A stretch of 64,000 bases of DNA from Promethearchaeota archaeon (GTDB lineage: Archaea; Asgardarchaeota; Lokiarchaeia; Sigyniarchaeales; SOKP01), in NCBI GenBank assembly GCA_019057795.1, contig JAHLWS010000021.1, positions 1 through 64,000 of the forward strand, written 5' to 3'. The position numbers and the translations under genes were made by a program. The first letter of the stretch is position 1; each line of letters starts with the position of its first letter. The notes beneath the pieces are model-generated. The model was not told the origin of the DNA, searched no databases, and worked only from the letters and a program-made list of their open reading frames with translations. Below are positions 33,565 through 41,739 of this stretch, piece by piece.

Positions 33565-35310
33565 TTAAGATTCAAAGACGCTATCTATCTCATCGTCTGT
33601 TACATCGAACACTTCATTGTGTGGTGGCAGTGGTTCTTTTAGAAAGAATTCAGGCAATCTATCGTCTGCGCTAGTAAATCCTGCTGCCTTATTGAACTTT
33701 AGTTCTGTATCAATAATTGACTTTCCTAGTCCCGCGATGTCGTTAACAGTTAGATTAACTCCTAATACTCCATTTACGGATTCTACCATTCCTTCTAAAC
33801 CTTCGGGGATATCTAATACGGCAAAAGCGGTAAATAGACAATAACCCGCAGCATCAATTACCGCTGTTGCGAACTGTAAATTCCGCGACAATTCTGCTTT
33901 TTTAGGGTCTCTAGGATCTGCGGTACCACCCACTCCCATAATTTCGGTTGCTATTGCGTACCCAGCCGTGTGGTCTGCTCCCATTGGAGTTGTTGCGTAT
34001 GTTACACCAATACCTTTAATTGCTCTAGGATCGTAAGCCGGTAGCGCTTGGTTCTTTACTACTGGGACTCTTGTTACGCCCATAGCTTTTCCAGTAAATC
34101 CCGTACCATTTGCTAATATCCTTCCAGTTGGAGTCTTCTTTCTAACTTCTTCCATGAGCTTTAACGCTCCCTTTGCGTCTCCAAATTCGACTAATCCACC
34201 TTCCATCGCTACGGCAATTGCGTTTCCCATTTCAATCGTGTCAAGTCCTAAGTCGTTACAAGCACGATTTAGTTCACCAACATCATCTAAGTTGTAAATG
34301 CTACAATTCGCTCCTAAGGCCCAGACAGATTCATATTCTAAAACCCCAACCGGATCTTTACCGCCCGGTTTTGTCCACACTTCAGAGCATTGAATAACGC
34401 AACCTGGGCTACAGAAATGAGGACGAACGCCGCCTCTCTTTTTGATTTCTTCCGCCTTTTTCTCACCTGAAATGTTTTCAACTCTATCATCTTGACCAGA
34501 TGAGAAGTTTCTCTGGGGTAACCCTCCTGATTCGTTAATAATATTAACTAAAACACCCGTACCATAAGTGTTTAGCGCACCTCCAGGTTTTGTCACGTCG
34601 TGAGATGTAAGTGCGTCCCTTAACTTTTTCGCCCCTTGTTTGAAAACTTCTAGGTTTTTAATTTCAACGCCTGGTGCTCCAGCATCGTCAACAACTATAA
34701 ATTTCAATCCTTTTGACGCCATAACGGCTCCAAGTCCACCCCGTCCTGCGTACCTACTAGGTAATCCTTCGGGGTCGTTAAAACAGACCCCAGAAGCTGT
34801 CCCTAACATTTCTGCAGCGATTCCACAACTACTAATGCTTACCTTATCTCCGAATTCCTTATAAAGGTCTTTGTAGACTTGATATAGTCCTTTTCCAGAC
34901 CACTTATTTGCATTTGTAAATTCAATGCCATCGTTAGTTATTTTTAGAAGGTAATAGTCCTTTCCTTCGTGCTTCCCTTCCACGATTATTGCAGCGATTT
35001 GTAATCGAGCTAACATTTGAGCGAACGTAGTACCTGCGTTTGCTTCCTTAATTCCTCCCGTTAAGGGGGATTTTGCCCCTACTGATAGTCTTCCTGATGT
35101 AGGCGCTGAAGTTCCTGTAACAATACCGGGTGCAAATACAAGTTTATTATTTGGACCCAAAGGATGGCAAAGAGGGGGTACTTCGTTTAATACAATCGTC
35201 GAAGTAAGCGAACGACCTCCAAGAGCCATGTAATCTTGAGGAAAATCCTCAAATTTGGCTTCAAGTTTGTTCATATTTACTCTTAATATTCTTTTTGGCA
35301 TAAATTTCAC
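33565..35310 (-). CDS. aor: Tungsten-type aldehyde:ferredoxin oxidoreductase
   Basis: The 581-residue product is an AOR-family enzyme, which oxidises aldehydes to acids and passes electrons to ferredoxin. The [4Fe-4S] ligands are Cys300, Cys304 and Cys308 in HFCSPGCVIQC and Cys491 in AAGYCLFTAF. The tungstopterin-binding regions GVTYATTPMGADHTAGYA and RYAGRGGLGAVMASKG are present. Length matches the family. It heads a two-gene unit with the MoaD-like protein at 33271-33564. The substrate subtype (AOR, FOR, GAPOR-like) cannot be fixed; the CX3CX3C spacing is that of the mesophilic branch that also occurs in clostridia. Confidence 0.93.
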   Translation of the reverse strand: MKFMPKRILRVNMNKLEAKFEDFPQDYMALGGRSLTSTIVLNEVPPLCHPLGPNNKLVFAPGIVTGTSAPTSGRLSVGAKSPLTGGIKEANAGTTFAQMLARLQIAAIIVEGKHEGKDYYLLKITNDGIEFTNANKWSGKGLYQVYKDLYKEFGDKVSISSCGIAAEMLGTASGVCFNDPEGLPSRYAGRGGLGAVMASKGLKFIVVDDAGAPGVEIKNLEVFKQGAKKLRDALTSHDVTKPGGALNTYGTGVLVNIINESGGLPQRNFSSGQDDRVENISGEKKAEEIKKRGGVRPHFCSPGCVIQCSEVWTKPGGKDPVGVLEYESVWALGANCSIYNLDDVGELNRACNDLGLDTIEMGNAIAVAMEGGLVEFGDAKGALKLMEEVRKKTPTGRILANGTGFTGKAMGVTRVPVVKNQALPAYDPRAIKGIGVTYATTPMGADHTAGYAIATEIMGVGGTADPRDPKKAELSRNLQFATAVIDAAGYCLFTAFAVLDIPEGLEGMVESVNGVLGVNLTVNDIAGLGKSIIDTELKFNKAAGFTSADDRLPEFFLKEPLPPHNEVFDVTDDEIDSVFES

Positions 35311-35426
35311 CTTAATTTTTAGGCATTTTATAATTGTGAATAATGTTTATATAAATTTACGTTATGTTTTTTCAGACCGAACGAAAGTTATTAGGATTAG
35401 TAATAAAAATCCAAATCATAAAAAAA

Positions 35427-35549
35427 CAGGCCCGAGGGGATATGTTCAAAAAACGCGAAGTGCGTATTATATTGAACCCCCGACCTTCTGCTTTCTCCAT
35501 ACACATTATGTAGGAGGCAGCCGCGATATCCATGCTTCGCCACGAGCCT
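35427..35549 (-). tRNA. tRNA-Arg(CCT) with two introns
   Basis: Read on the minus strand, the 123-nt gene folds as a tRNA. The acceptor stem AGGCTCG/CGGGCCT, U8, the D-stem GCGA/TCGC, loop GG, anticodon CCT with T33, and T-arm GGGGGTTCAA..ATCCCCT are all present, with G73 at 35427. An 18-nt intron (35493-35510) sits after base 37: CTCC (bases 32-35) pairs with GGAG in the intron, flanked by 3-nt bulges TAC and AAA. A 30-nt intron (35442-35471) sits in the T-loop after base 58: GTTC pairs with GAAC, with bulges AAT and ATA. Removal of both leaves a 75-nt tRNA. G27-A43 in the anticodon stem is a mismatch. Confidence 0.93.
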
Positions 35550-35568
35550 TTATGTATAAAAGATTCTA

Positions 35569-35580
35569 GGAATATATTCC
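35569..35580. promoter_or_regulatory. Palindrome in the tRNA-Arg upstream region
   Basis: GGAATATATTCC is a perfect 12-bp palindrome 20 bp upstream of the tRNA 5' end. It overlaps the place expected for a TATA box. It may be the promoter core of the tRNA gene. The rest of the 334-bp gap 35311-35644 is AT-rich and otherwise empty. Confidence 0.4.
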
Positions 35581-35644
35581 ATATATGTTTTTTGATTCTT
35601 AATAAATCATATTTTAAAAATCCATCTAAGACCATGTTATTATT

Positions 35645-36601
35645 TTGGTTTTTATTTTTCTTAAAATTGTGACCATAAAGAATAAGAATCCAAGAAGAAA
35701 TAAACTTTACAATGATGGAGAAAGAAAGGAATGTGGAGAATGTCATGAGATCAAATCTCATGAATATTTTCGAAAAAGAAAAGGGCGTTTAAGGTCCATT
35801 TGTGAAGATTGCAGACAAAAAATGTATGCAATTAATAACTTTAAGAAACAAATTAAAATAATTACCTTACTATTTGATAAAAGATGTCACAATTGCCATA
35901 GTGGTCTTCAAATTTTACCTGCGATGGAATTTCATCACTTGAATCCGTACTCCAAAAAGTATTCATGGAGAGACTTAAGAGGAAGAAATGTAGATGAGAT
36001 AATTAGAATTATTAAAAACGAGAATCTTCAAGTTTTATGTAGAAACTGTCATAGTTGTGCAGAAATAACTAATTATGACAAATTTAAGGAGATTATCCTA
36101 TCAGAGAAATTATCAATTAATAATGTTGGAGAAATTGATGCCATAGTTTATGAAGAGATCAAAAGTAATATTAAATATCGATCTGAAAGTCTTAAAGGAG
36201 CTCAACATAGAGCAAGAATTAAATATAGAATTAAGAAATGGATCAAAAAGAGGATAATTATTGAAATCTTATATAATGGTGCTTGCATTGGTTGTCGAAA
36301 CATAAGAATTAATGACAAATTACCTGCTTTAGATTTTCATCATCGAAACCCAAAGATAAAAGAATTTAAATGGGAAAAGCTATCTAAACTTCCTATAAAT
36401 AATATAATTACCATTTTAAAGAATGAAGATTGTATTTGTTTGTGCAAAAATTGCCATTCCTTAATCCATTCAATAAATTTTGAACAATTTATTGATGAAA
36501 TCTTTGAAAAGGAGAATGCATTAGTGATAGAATTAGTGGAAGAAAGCTATTTGCAACTAAAAGAAAACATTAATAACTTCTCCTTTAAAGAAAAACTATA
36601 A
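35645..36601 (+). CDS. Protein with two HNH-like nuclease cores
   Basis: The product (318 residues from TTG 35645, about 310 from GTG 35669) has an N-terminal zinc site (CGECHEIKSHEYF to CEDC) and then two HNH-type cores. The first has CHNCH, MEFHHLNP and LCRNCH. The second has CIGCR, LDFHHRNP and CLCKNCHS. The His-His and Asn positions of the beta-beta-alpha metal finger are kept in both, so both may cut DNA. Basic linkers rich in Lys and Arg lie between. This looks like a duplicated homing- or restriction-type nuclease. It lies 95 bp from the intron-bearing tRNA-Arg, on the opposite strand, which may or may not be meaningful. Confidence 0.72.
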   Translation: MVFIFLKIVTIKNKNPRRNKLYNDGERKECGECHEIKSHEYFRKRKGRLRSICEDCRQKMYAINNFKKQIKIITLLFDKRCHNCHSGLQILPAMEFHHLNPYSKKYSWRDLRGRNVDEIIRIIKNENLQVLCRNCHSCAEITNYDKFKEIILSEKLSINNVGEIDAIVYEEIKSNIKYRSESLKGAQHRARIKYRIKKWIKKRIIIEILYNGACIGCRNIRINDKLPALDFHHRNPKIKEFKWEKLSKLPINNIITILKNEDCICLCKNCHSLIHSINFEQFIDEIFEKENALVIELVEESYLQLKENINNFSFKEKL

Positions 36602-36742
36602 ATAAAAAATTAGAGATAATAGTGGGATATTTATATCCAAATTACGATGGAATAAATAAATCAAAAGGTTTTAATTCTGAACTTTAATTTAAATTATTAT
36701 TAGTATAGATTTTTTTGAAATATTATTTTTAGTGTATATAAA

Positions 36743-37027
36743 ATGGAAAGAAGAAATTACCCACAACATAGGCCACAAAGACCTATTGATTATTTAAAGA
36801 ATTCTGTGAATAAGATCATATTAATTAAAGTTAAGAGGAATCGTTTATTTCGAGGTAAATTGGCCGGATTTGACGAGCATCTTAACCTGTATCTAGAAGG
36901 AACAACTCAGCTTTTTGAATACATAGATGAGGATGGTTCTGTTCACGAGGAGCACGAAACGCTTGGAGACATCGTTGTACGCGGTGATAATGTAATATTC
37001 GTCAATCTCGCCAACCCAGACGGTTAA
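36743..37027 (+). CDS. Sm-like (LSm) RNA-binding protein
   Basis: The 94-residue product has an N-terminal helix (RPIDYLKNSVN), Sm1 (IILIKVKRNRLFRGKLAGFD, with EHLNLYLEG) and Sm2 (LGDIVVRGDNVIFVN). These match archaeal LSm proteins, which form heptameric rings that bind U-rich RNA. The insert between Sm1 and Sm2 is acidic (IDEDGSVHEEHE), longer than in many archaeal members. An AT-rich GTGTATATAAA lies directly before the ATG at 36743, so the leader is very short or the message is leaderless. No L37e gene follows, which is often its partner in other archaea. Confidence 0.93.
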   Translation: MERRNYPQHRPQRPIDYLKNSVNKIILIKVKRNRLFRGKLAGFDEHLNLYLEGTTQLFEYIDEDGSVHEEHETLGDIVVRGDNVIFVNLANPDG

Positions 37028-37188
37028 AAACTCTCTGAAATAAATCTTCTCGTTCTTGGAAATCCTTACATGATATTAAATCTCATTTAGATCACTCAAA
37101 ACTTATTAGATCGCAATTCTTTAAAATAGATAGGAATTGAAATTTGATTTTTAAATTAAAAAGCAATTTTACGAGAGATCTTTAAATA

Positions 37189-37533
37189 TTGATTGAAGCT
37201 GAGAGTATTAAACCCGAAAAGACATTATTGATAAGCCCAAATTTGGGACACCCTCTATTTTTAGATATAGATCGTAACTTCAAGCAAAAAGAATTTGAAG
37301 TTAACTTATTATTTGTGAGCAATATAAAAGATATCGAAAATTTCGAGAGGCTCATTAAGCATGGGTTAGATTTTATCCCCATTCTTGAATATAAGTGGAA
37401 ATTGAAAGCACATTTCGAAAAAGAGAAAGAAGAACGATTGGAAAGAAAAAAGAAAAGAAGTATCTGGGATAAAATTAAAAGCATTTTTACTCGGAAAAAA
37501 AAAAGAAGGAAGAAGAATTACCACCCGTTTTAG
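37189..37533 (+). CDS. N-terminal part of the metallophosphoesterase, split by a frameshift
   Basis: This 114-residue frame starts with TTG at 37189 (IEAESIKPEKTLLISPNLG) and ends shortly after an A10 run (37495-37504) in a short tail without similarity to anything. One extra A in that run would carry translation into the next frame as KKKKKEEELPPVLEITDS, joining smoothly to the phosphoesterase beginning MFDIVQAEK. I therefore read it as the first fifth of one gene reaching 39332. The segment looks like an alpha/beta domain followed by a Lys/Glu-rich linker. Whether the shift is real slippage or an assembly error cannot be told here. Confidence 0.65.
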   Translation: MIEAESIKPEKTLLISPNLGHPLFLDIDRNFKQKEFEVNLLFVSNIKDIENFERLIKHGLDFIPILEYKWKLKAHFEKEKEERLERKKKRSIWDKIKSIFTRKKKRRKKNYHPF

Positions 37534-37556
37534 AGATTACAGATTCTACGGGAAAA

Positions 37557-39332
37557 ATGTTTGATATTGTGCAAGCCGAAAAAATCGAAACGTTAAGGCC
37601 GCGAGCATTTAGAGGGGATTTAATAAAAGGGACTCTTTTAAAGGTAGAACCCGTAAAAACCTGCGAGATTGATAACATTAAATTTGACAATTATTATAGT
37701 CCTCGAAATTACTTAATTAAATATAATATTTATTCGGGTTTAAATGAATTTTACAAGGCGACAATTCAGTTCAAGTTATCGAAAGAAGTATTGGAATTTT
37801 TAGAAAGTTTTAATTTTGTAATGTTTGATCTTTGGCAAGAAATGCCCAATAAGGAAATTCGCGTTTCTTATCATTCAATCGTCGTTTCAAAAAATAAATG
37901 GAGCGATTTTAAATTCTTTCACGCGACAGATTTACACTTGGCAGAACGTAACGATAGAATTTACGAAATCGTTAAGAAATGGAATGTTTTAGTGAGAAAA
38001 TCAGATTTTGGCGAACTTCTTGCCCAAGGCGCGAAGGCAGTTTCATTTTTTCAACGTTTACTAATAAAAAAACCAGAAGATAAAATTCCAATTAAAAGTA
38101 CTGAACCACTTCGTAAACGATTTGTAAACCCTAACAATAACTTTAGAACGTTTATTAAGCTCGTTAACAAGAAAGTAAATAAGAACGATTTAGATTTTGT
38201 CGTTTTAACAGGAGATTTAATAGATTTTGCTATTCTCTCCAAAATACCCAGAGAAAAAAGAAAAAATCTAGATTATAACTATAAGGATAGTAATTGGCGG
38301 ATATTTAAAGAGATTTTGTTAAATTTTCCTCAAGAGAAAAGAAGAGGGATGGTTTCTGGAGAAGAAATACTTTGTCCTATCTTTACTATTCCCGGTAACC
38401 ACGATTATCGACCGTTTCACTACGACCTTCGGTGGGGAAATTTATACCGAAAAATTGGTTTAAATAGTAACGAAGCAATCGCTTTGAACGAAGAGTTAAT
38501 GGCAAACCCAATTAGTTCAATAACTAAGAGCTTCAGCGCTTTGAAAGCATATTTGATAGAAATTAACTCTTCTTTAGATTATTGTATCAAGTTAGGAAAT
38601 AACAACTTTATTTTCTTAAATACTGGCTCAGATTCTTTTAAAAAATTAATGGATTTTCTCAGTGGTCATCCATCGGTTACTGGAATTTCAGAAAAACACA
38701 TTAAATATTTAGAAAATATAATTAATAGTAAAATAGAACCAGAAAACAACAATTACCTTATGCTTCATGGACCACCAATTAATCCAAAAAAAAGTATTAG
38801 CCCACTTAAACGGTATGCAATGTCAAAACAATCCGAAGAATTATTAACAAAAATTGATGAATTTAAAGAATCTTTAATCCAAAAGTTAGGTAAAAAACTT
38901 TCCTTAGCTCGAATTGATAACAAATTTGACGTGCAATATGGCGCAGTCTCAAAAAACTGGGAGAAACTTCTTAAATTTTGTTTAGATTTCTGTATTCTTA
39001 CGCTTTCAGGACATACGCACGAATTAAAAGAATTTAGATTGAGCGACCCACAAGATTTAAAGACTAAAGACGTCGATACACACACATCGCCTTTTAGTTT
39101 AGAAAAATTAGAAAATCCTGCGGAGATATACTATGATATCTATTCTGAACTATATAATAATCCCGAAGATATTGAAAATAATGGCCCCTTTGTCGTTCAA
39201 ACGCCTGCACTGGGCTTAGGGAGTTATAAAAACCCTAAATCTGCAAGCGCTTTTCGAGAGATCGTTATTAAAAAAGGGAGACTCGCTTCTTTTAAAGTTA
39301 AGTACTTAAAACATCAATTTAAACAATTATAA
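37557..39332 (+). CDS. Calcineurin-like metallophosphoesterase
   Basis: The 591-residue frame has the five metallophosphoesterase motifs in order: HATDLHLAE, LTGDLID, GNHDY, MLHGPP and SGHTHE. They bind two metal ions that hydrolyse phosphoesters, with phosphodiesters, phosphoproteins and nucleotides all possible. Two inserts (about 150-195 and 240-290) make it larger than the usual 250-300-residue core. It most likely continues from the frame at 37189-37533 across a poly(A) frameshift, giving a protein of about 714 residues. No export signal is seen in either part. The next gene is convergent. Confidence 0.85.
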   Translation: MFDIVQAEKIETLRPRAFRGDLIKGTLLKVEPVKTCEIDNIKFDNYYSPRNYLIKYNIYSGLNEFYKATIQFKLSKEVLEFLESFNFVMFDLWQEMPNKEIRVSYHSIVVSKNKWSDFKFFHATDLHLAERNDRIYEIVKKWNVLVRKSDFGELLAQGAKAVSFFQRLLIKKPEDKIPIKSTEPLRKRFVNPNNNFRTFIKLVNKKVNKNDLDFVVLTGDLIDFAILSKIPREKRKNLDYNYKDSNWRIFKEILLNFPQEKRRGMVSGEEILCPIFTIPGNHDYRPFHYDLRWGNLYRKIGLNSNEAIALNEELMANPISSITKSFSALKAYLIEINSSLDYCIKLGNNNFIFLNTGSDSFKKLMDFLSGHPSVTGISEKHIKYLENIINSKIEPENNNYLMLHGPPINPKKSISPLKRYAMSKQSEELLTKIDEFKESLIQKLGKKLSLARIDNKFDVQYGAVSKNWEKLLKFCLDFCILTLSGHTHELKEFRLSDPQDLKTKDVDTHTSPFSLEKLENPAEIYYDIYSELYNNPEDIENNGPFVVQTPALGLGSYKNPKSASAFREIVIKKGRLASFKVKYLKHQFKQL

Positions 39333-39352
39333 TTGAATTTAATAAAGAGATG

Positions 39353-40006
39353 TTAATCAATTAAGCTAGTTCCTAATTCAAATGCGCGTATATCTCTTGA
39401 AGAGTCTTCATGAAATTCTCTTAAAATCGTTAAAATTAGCTTTTCATAAAATATGTCTCGAAATTCTTTTACCCCCACTCCTAATGCTATTATAGTGCTG
39501 TAATTGGGGTTGTTAAAGTATTTAATTGAGAGCTCGTTGAAATCGAGCGAAAATACCTTTCTAGCCAATTGATCTAAAATGTCAACAATTTGAGCAATCG
39601 AAGGATATATGATTTTCTTTTTCGAATCTTTGATGCTTTGCTTTAAATCTATTTGATGAGTATTTAAAATCACCACAGTTTTTTCTGAAATGTATTTTAA
39701 ATTCTTTAAGGTTTCAAGGGGTTCAAGTCCTAAAAATAGATGTGCATCTCTTATAGGGATTTTCGAGGAATTAAGATCTTCTATAGTATAATTCTGGTCG
39801 AGGGAATATATCCTACTATCAATAAGATACCGAACAAATGCTATCTTCGATCGTTTCTTTTTTGATTCATAGTCTAAGGTGGACCCAACAGCCTTTTCAA
39901 TTAAAATACTTCTATCTCCGTACTCCTTTAAGATGTTACGTAAAAATGAAACTTCTCGTTTATCTACTCCGATTACCAGAATGTTATACATATCTCCAAT
40001 TAGCAA
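39353..40006 (-). CDS. Degenerate 2-oxoacid:ferredoxin oxidoreductase gamma-like protein
   Basis: The 217-residue product resembles the gamma subunit of pyruvate/indolepyruvate ferredoxin oxidoreductase in its second half: DAHLFLGLEPLETLKNL followed by TVVILNTHQID and a tail SIIALGVGVKEF. The usual N-terminal GxGGQG signature is replaced by NILVIGVDKREVSF, so the classic binding site is gone. Family membership is a judgement by eye. If right, the protein may be a diverged regulator or a subunit of an unusual oxidoreductase; no alpha or beta subunit lies in the window. It is convergent with the phosphoesterase gene (20 bp gap). Confidence 0.5.
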   Translation of the reverse strand: MLIGDMYNILVIGVDKREVSFLRNILKEYGDRSILIEKAVGSTLDYESKKKRSKIAFVRYLIDSRIYSLDQNYTIEDLNSSKIPIRDAHLFLGLEPLETLKNLKYISEKTVVILNTHQIDLKQSIKDSKKKIIYPSIAQIVDILDQLARKVFSLDFNELSIKYFNNPNYSTIIALGVGVKEFRDIFYEKLILTILREFHEDSSRDIRAFELGTSLID

Positions 40007-40124
40007 TCACTTTATTATTTAATAATTCTAATTCTAAAAAATTCTCATCATTAATTATTCTTATTTATTAACGAAAAATGCTCGGTATTGAAAAATGAAA
40101 GAAAATAGAATAAGATTTACAAGT

Positions 40125-41609
40125 TTAATGATGAACTGGTCGACCCTTTTTGTGTATTGCCATACCAAAAACATCTTCCATCCCTTCTAAAACCATCTCG
40201 CTGATGGTTGGGTGTGAATGTATTGTTTCTGCGACATCGTGAACTGTTAATCCGTGTTGCATGGCTAAAGCGATTTCTGCAATCAATTCTGGTGCTTCAG
40301 TTCCAATACAAGATGCTCCAATAATTTTATGTGTTTGCTTATCCGCCAAAATTAAAATAAAGCCTTCTTCTTCACCCATACACTTCGCTTTTCCTAGCGA
40401 CATATACGAGAATCGTCCCATCATTAATTCGTATCCCAAATCTTTAGCTTGTTTTCTACGTATACCGACTGAACCAATATTTGGGCTTGTAAAAATGGTT
40501 GCTGGAACAACCTTATAATCTGTGGTTCTTTCTTCAACAGGAAATCCACCTAAGCTAGCTAAAGTGTTTGCAACGGCAACATCCCCTTCGTGACTAGCAA
40601 CATGGGCAAGCATAAGTCCGCCTGTCACGTCACCAATGGCATAGATCCCTTTTACGGAAGTTTCTAAAGTCTTGAGATCTACTTTTATTGATCCTCTAGC
40701 AGTTTCGATTCCAAGTTCTTCTAATCCTAAGTTACCCGATTCTTTTGCTCGGCCAATAGATACTAAGCAATAATCAGCTTCAAAGTAGGACTTTTCGGCA
40801 GATTCTACTTGGGCTCTAGGAACAGCTGCTGAACAAGTTGTTGCTTTCACGCCCGTTCCAGTATTTTCAACTGATAAGACGTTTTGAGAGACATGAATTT
40901 CGATTCCTAAAGAATTTAATTTCTTTTGTAGCTCTTTCACGATCATCGGCTCTTCGGTTGCGATCGGAGAGGGAAGATATTCTAATATGATAACCTTACT
41001 TCCAAAAGCAGAAAATATGTTTGCAAATTCGCATCCTATCACTCCAGCTCCAATAATGAGCAATCGTTTTGGAACAATTCTGAAATCGGGCAAGAGAATA
41101 TCGTCGCTAGTTAAAATTCTATCGTGATCAATATTGAACGCGGGAATCAGTGCAGGAGAGGAGCCTGTAGCAATTATGACTCTTTTTGCTTTAATAGTTT
41201 TCTTTTCTTCTCCTTCTATTGAGATTTCAAAGCCATCGTTAGCATTTCCACCTAAGATTTTTCCATGTCCCATAAAAACATCGTTCTTCCACGCCTTTTC
41301 TAATGCAGCAATTCCGCCAGTTAATTCTGAAACAATTTTATTTTTACGCTCTACAGCTTTGCTAAAATCTAACTTTATATCACAAGTTACTCCAAGTTCT
41401 TCTCCATTTTCTCTTATACGTTGTATAAGTTCTGCAGACGCATATAAAGCTTTAGTAGGGATACAACCCACATTTAAACAAGTCCCTCCAAGACTCTTTT
41501 TCTCTATTAAGGCGACCTTAGCACCATATTGAGCTGCTCTAATGGCTGAGTGATAGCCACCGGGTCCACTTCCAATAACCGCTATATCATATAATTCAGT
41601 ATCCGACAT
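40125..41609 (-). CDS. lpdA: Dihydrolipoyl dehydrogenase (E3)
   Basis: The 494-residue product is a class-I pyridine-nucleotide disulfide oxidoreductase. FAD site GSGPGG at residues 13-18, redox disulfide Cys44-Cys49 in GGTCLNVGCIPT, a second dinucleotide site GAGVIGCEFA, FAD loop YAIGDVTGG and the C-terminal HSHPTISE supplying the catalytic His-Glu pair are all there. It reoxidises lipoyl groups of 2-oxoacid dehydrogenases or the glycine cleavage system. Neither E1/E2 nor H-protein genes are nearby, so its partner is unknown. Short stretches (for example TCSAAVPRAQVE) are unusual inserts near the middle. Confidence 0.95.
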   Translation of the reverse strand: MSDTELYDIAVIGSGPGGYHSAIRAAQYGAKVALIEKKSLGGTCLNVGCIPTKALYASAELIQRIRENGEELGVTCDIKLDFSKAVERKNKIVSELTGGIAALEKAWKNDVFMGHGKILGGNANDGFEISIEGEEKKTIKAKRVIIATGSSPALIPAFNIDHDRILTSDDILLPDFRIVPKRLLIIGAGVIGCEFANIFSAFGSKVIILEYLPSPIATEEPMIVKELQKKLNSLGIEIHVSQNVLSVENTGTGVKATTCSAAVPRAQVESAEKSYFEADYCLVSIGRAKESGNLGLEELGIETARGSIKVDLKTLETSVKGIYAIGDVTGGLMLAHVASHEGDVAVANTLASLGGFPVEERTTDYKVVPATIFTSPNIGSVGIRRKQAKDLGYELMMGRFSYMSLGKAKCMGEEEGFILILADKQTHKIIGASCIGTEAPELIAEIALAMQHGLTVHDVAETIHSHPTISEMVLEGMEDVFGMAIHKKGRPVHH

Positions 41610-41739
41610 AATTTAGTTTCCGACATCCTTTTTATCAACTTCTTTAATATAAAGTAATAAATACTATATTTTAATTGATATAAATTATACAAACAATATT
41701 AAATTTAATAAATAATAATTCAAATAGCAGTGTTCAAAT

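Noticed and set aside
35255-35761. Open frames on both strands (35255-35569 plus, 35372-35761 minus)
   Set aside because: Both run through the tRNA-Arg gene and the HNH start region; the tRNA fold explains the raised GC and the open frames are by chance.
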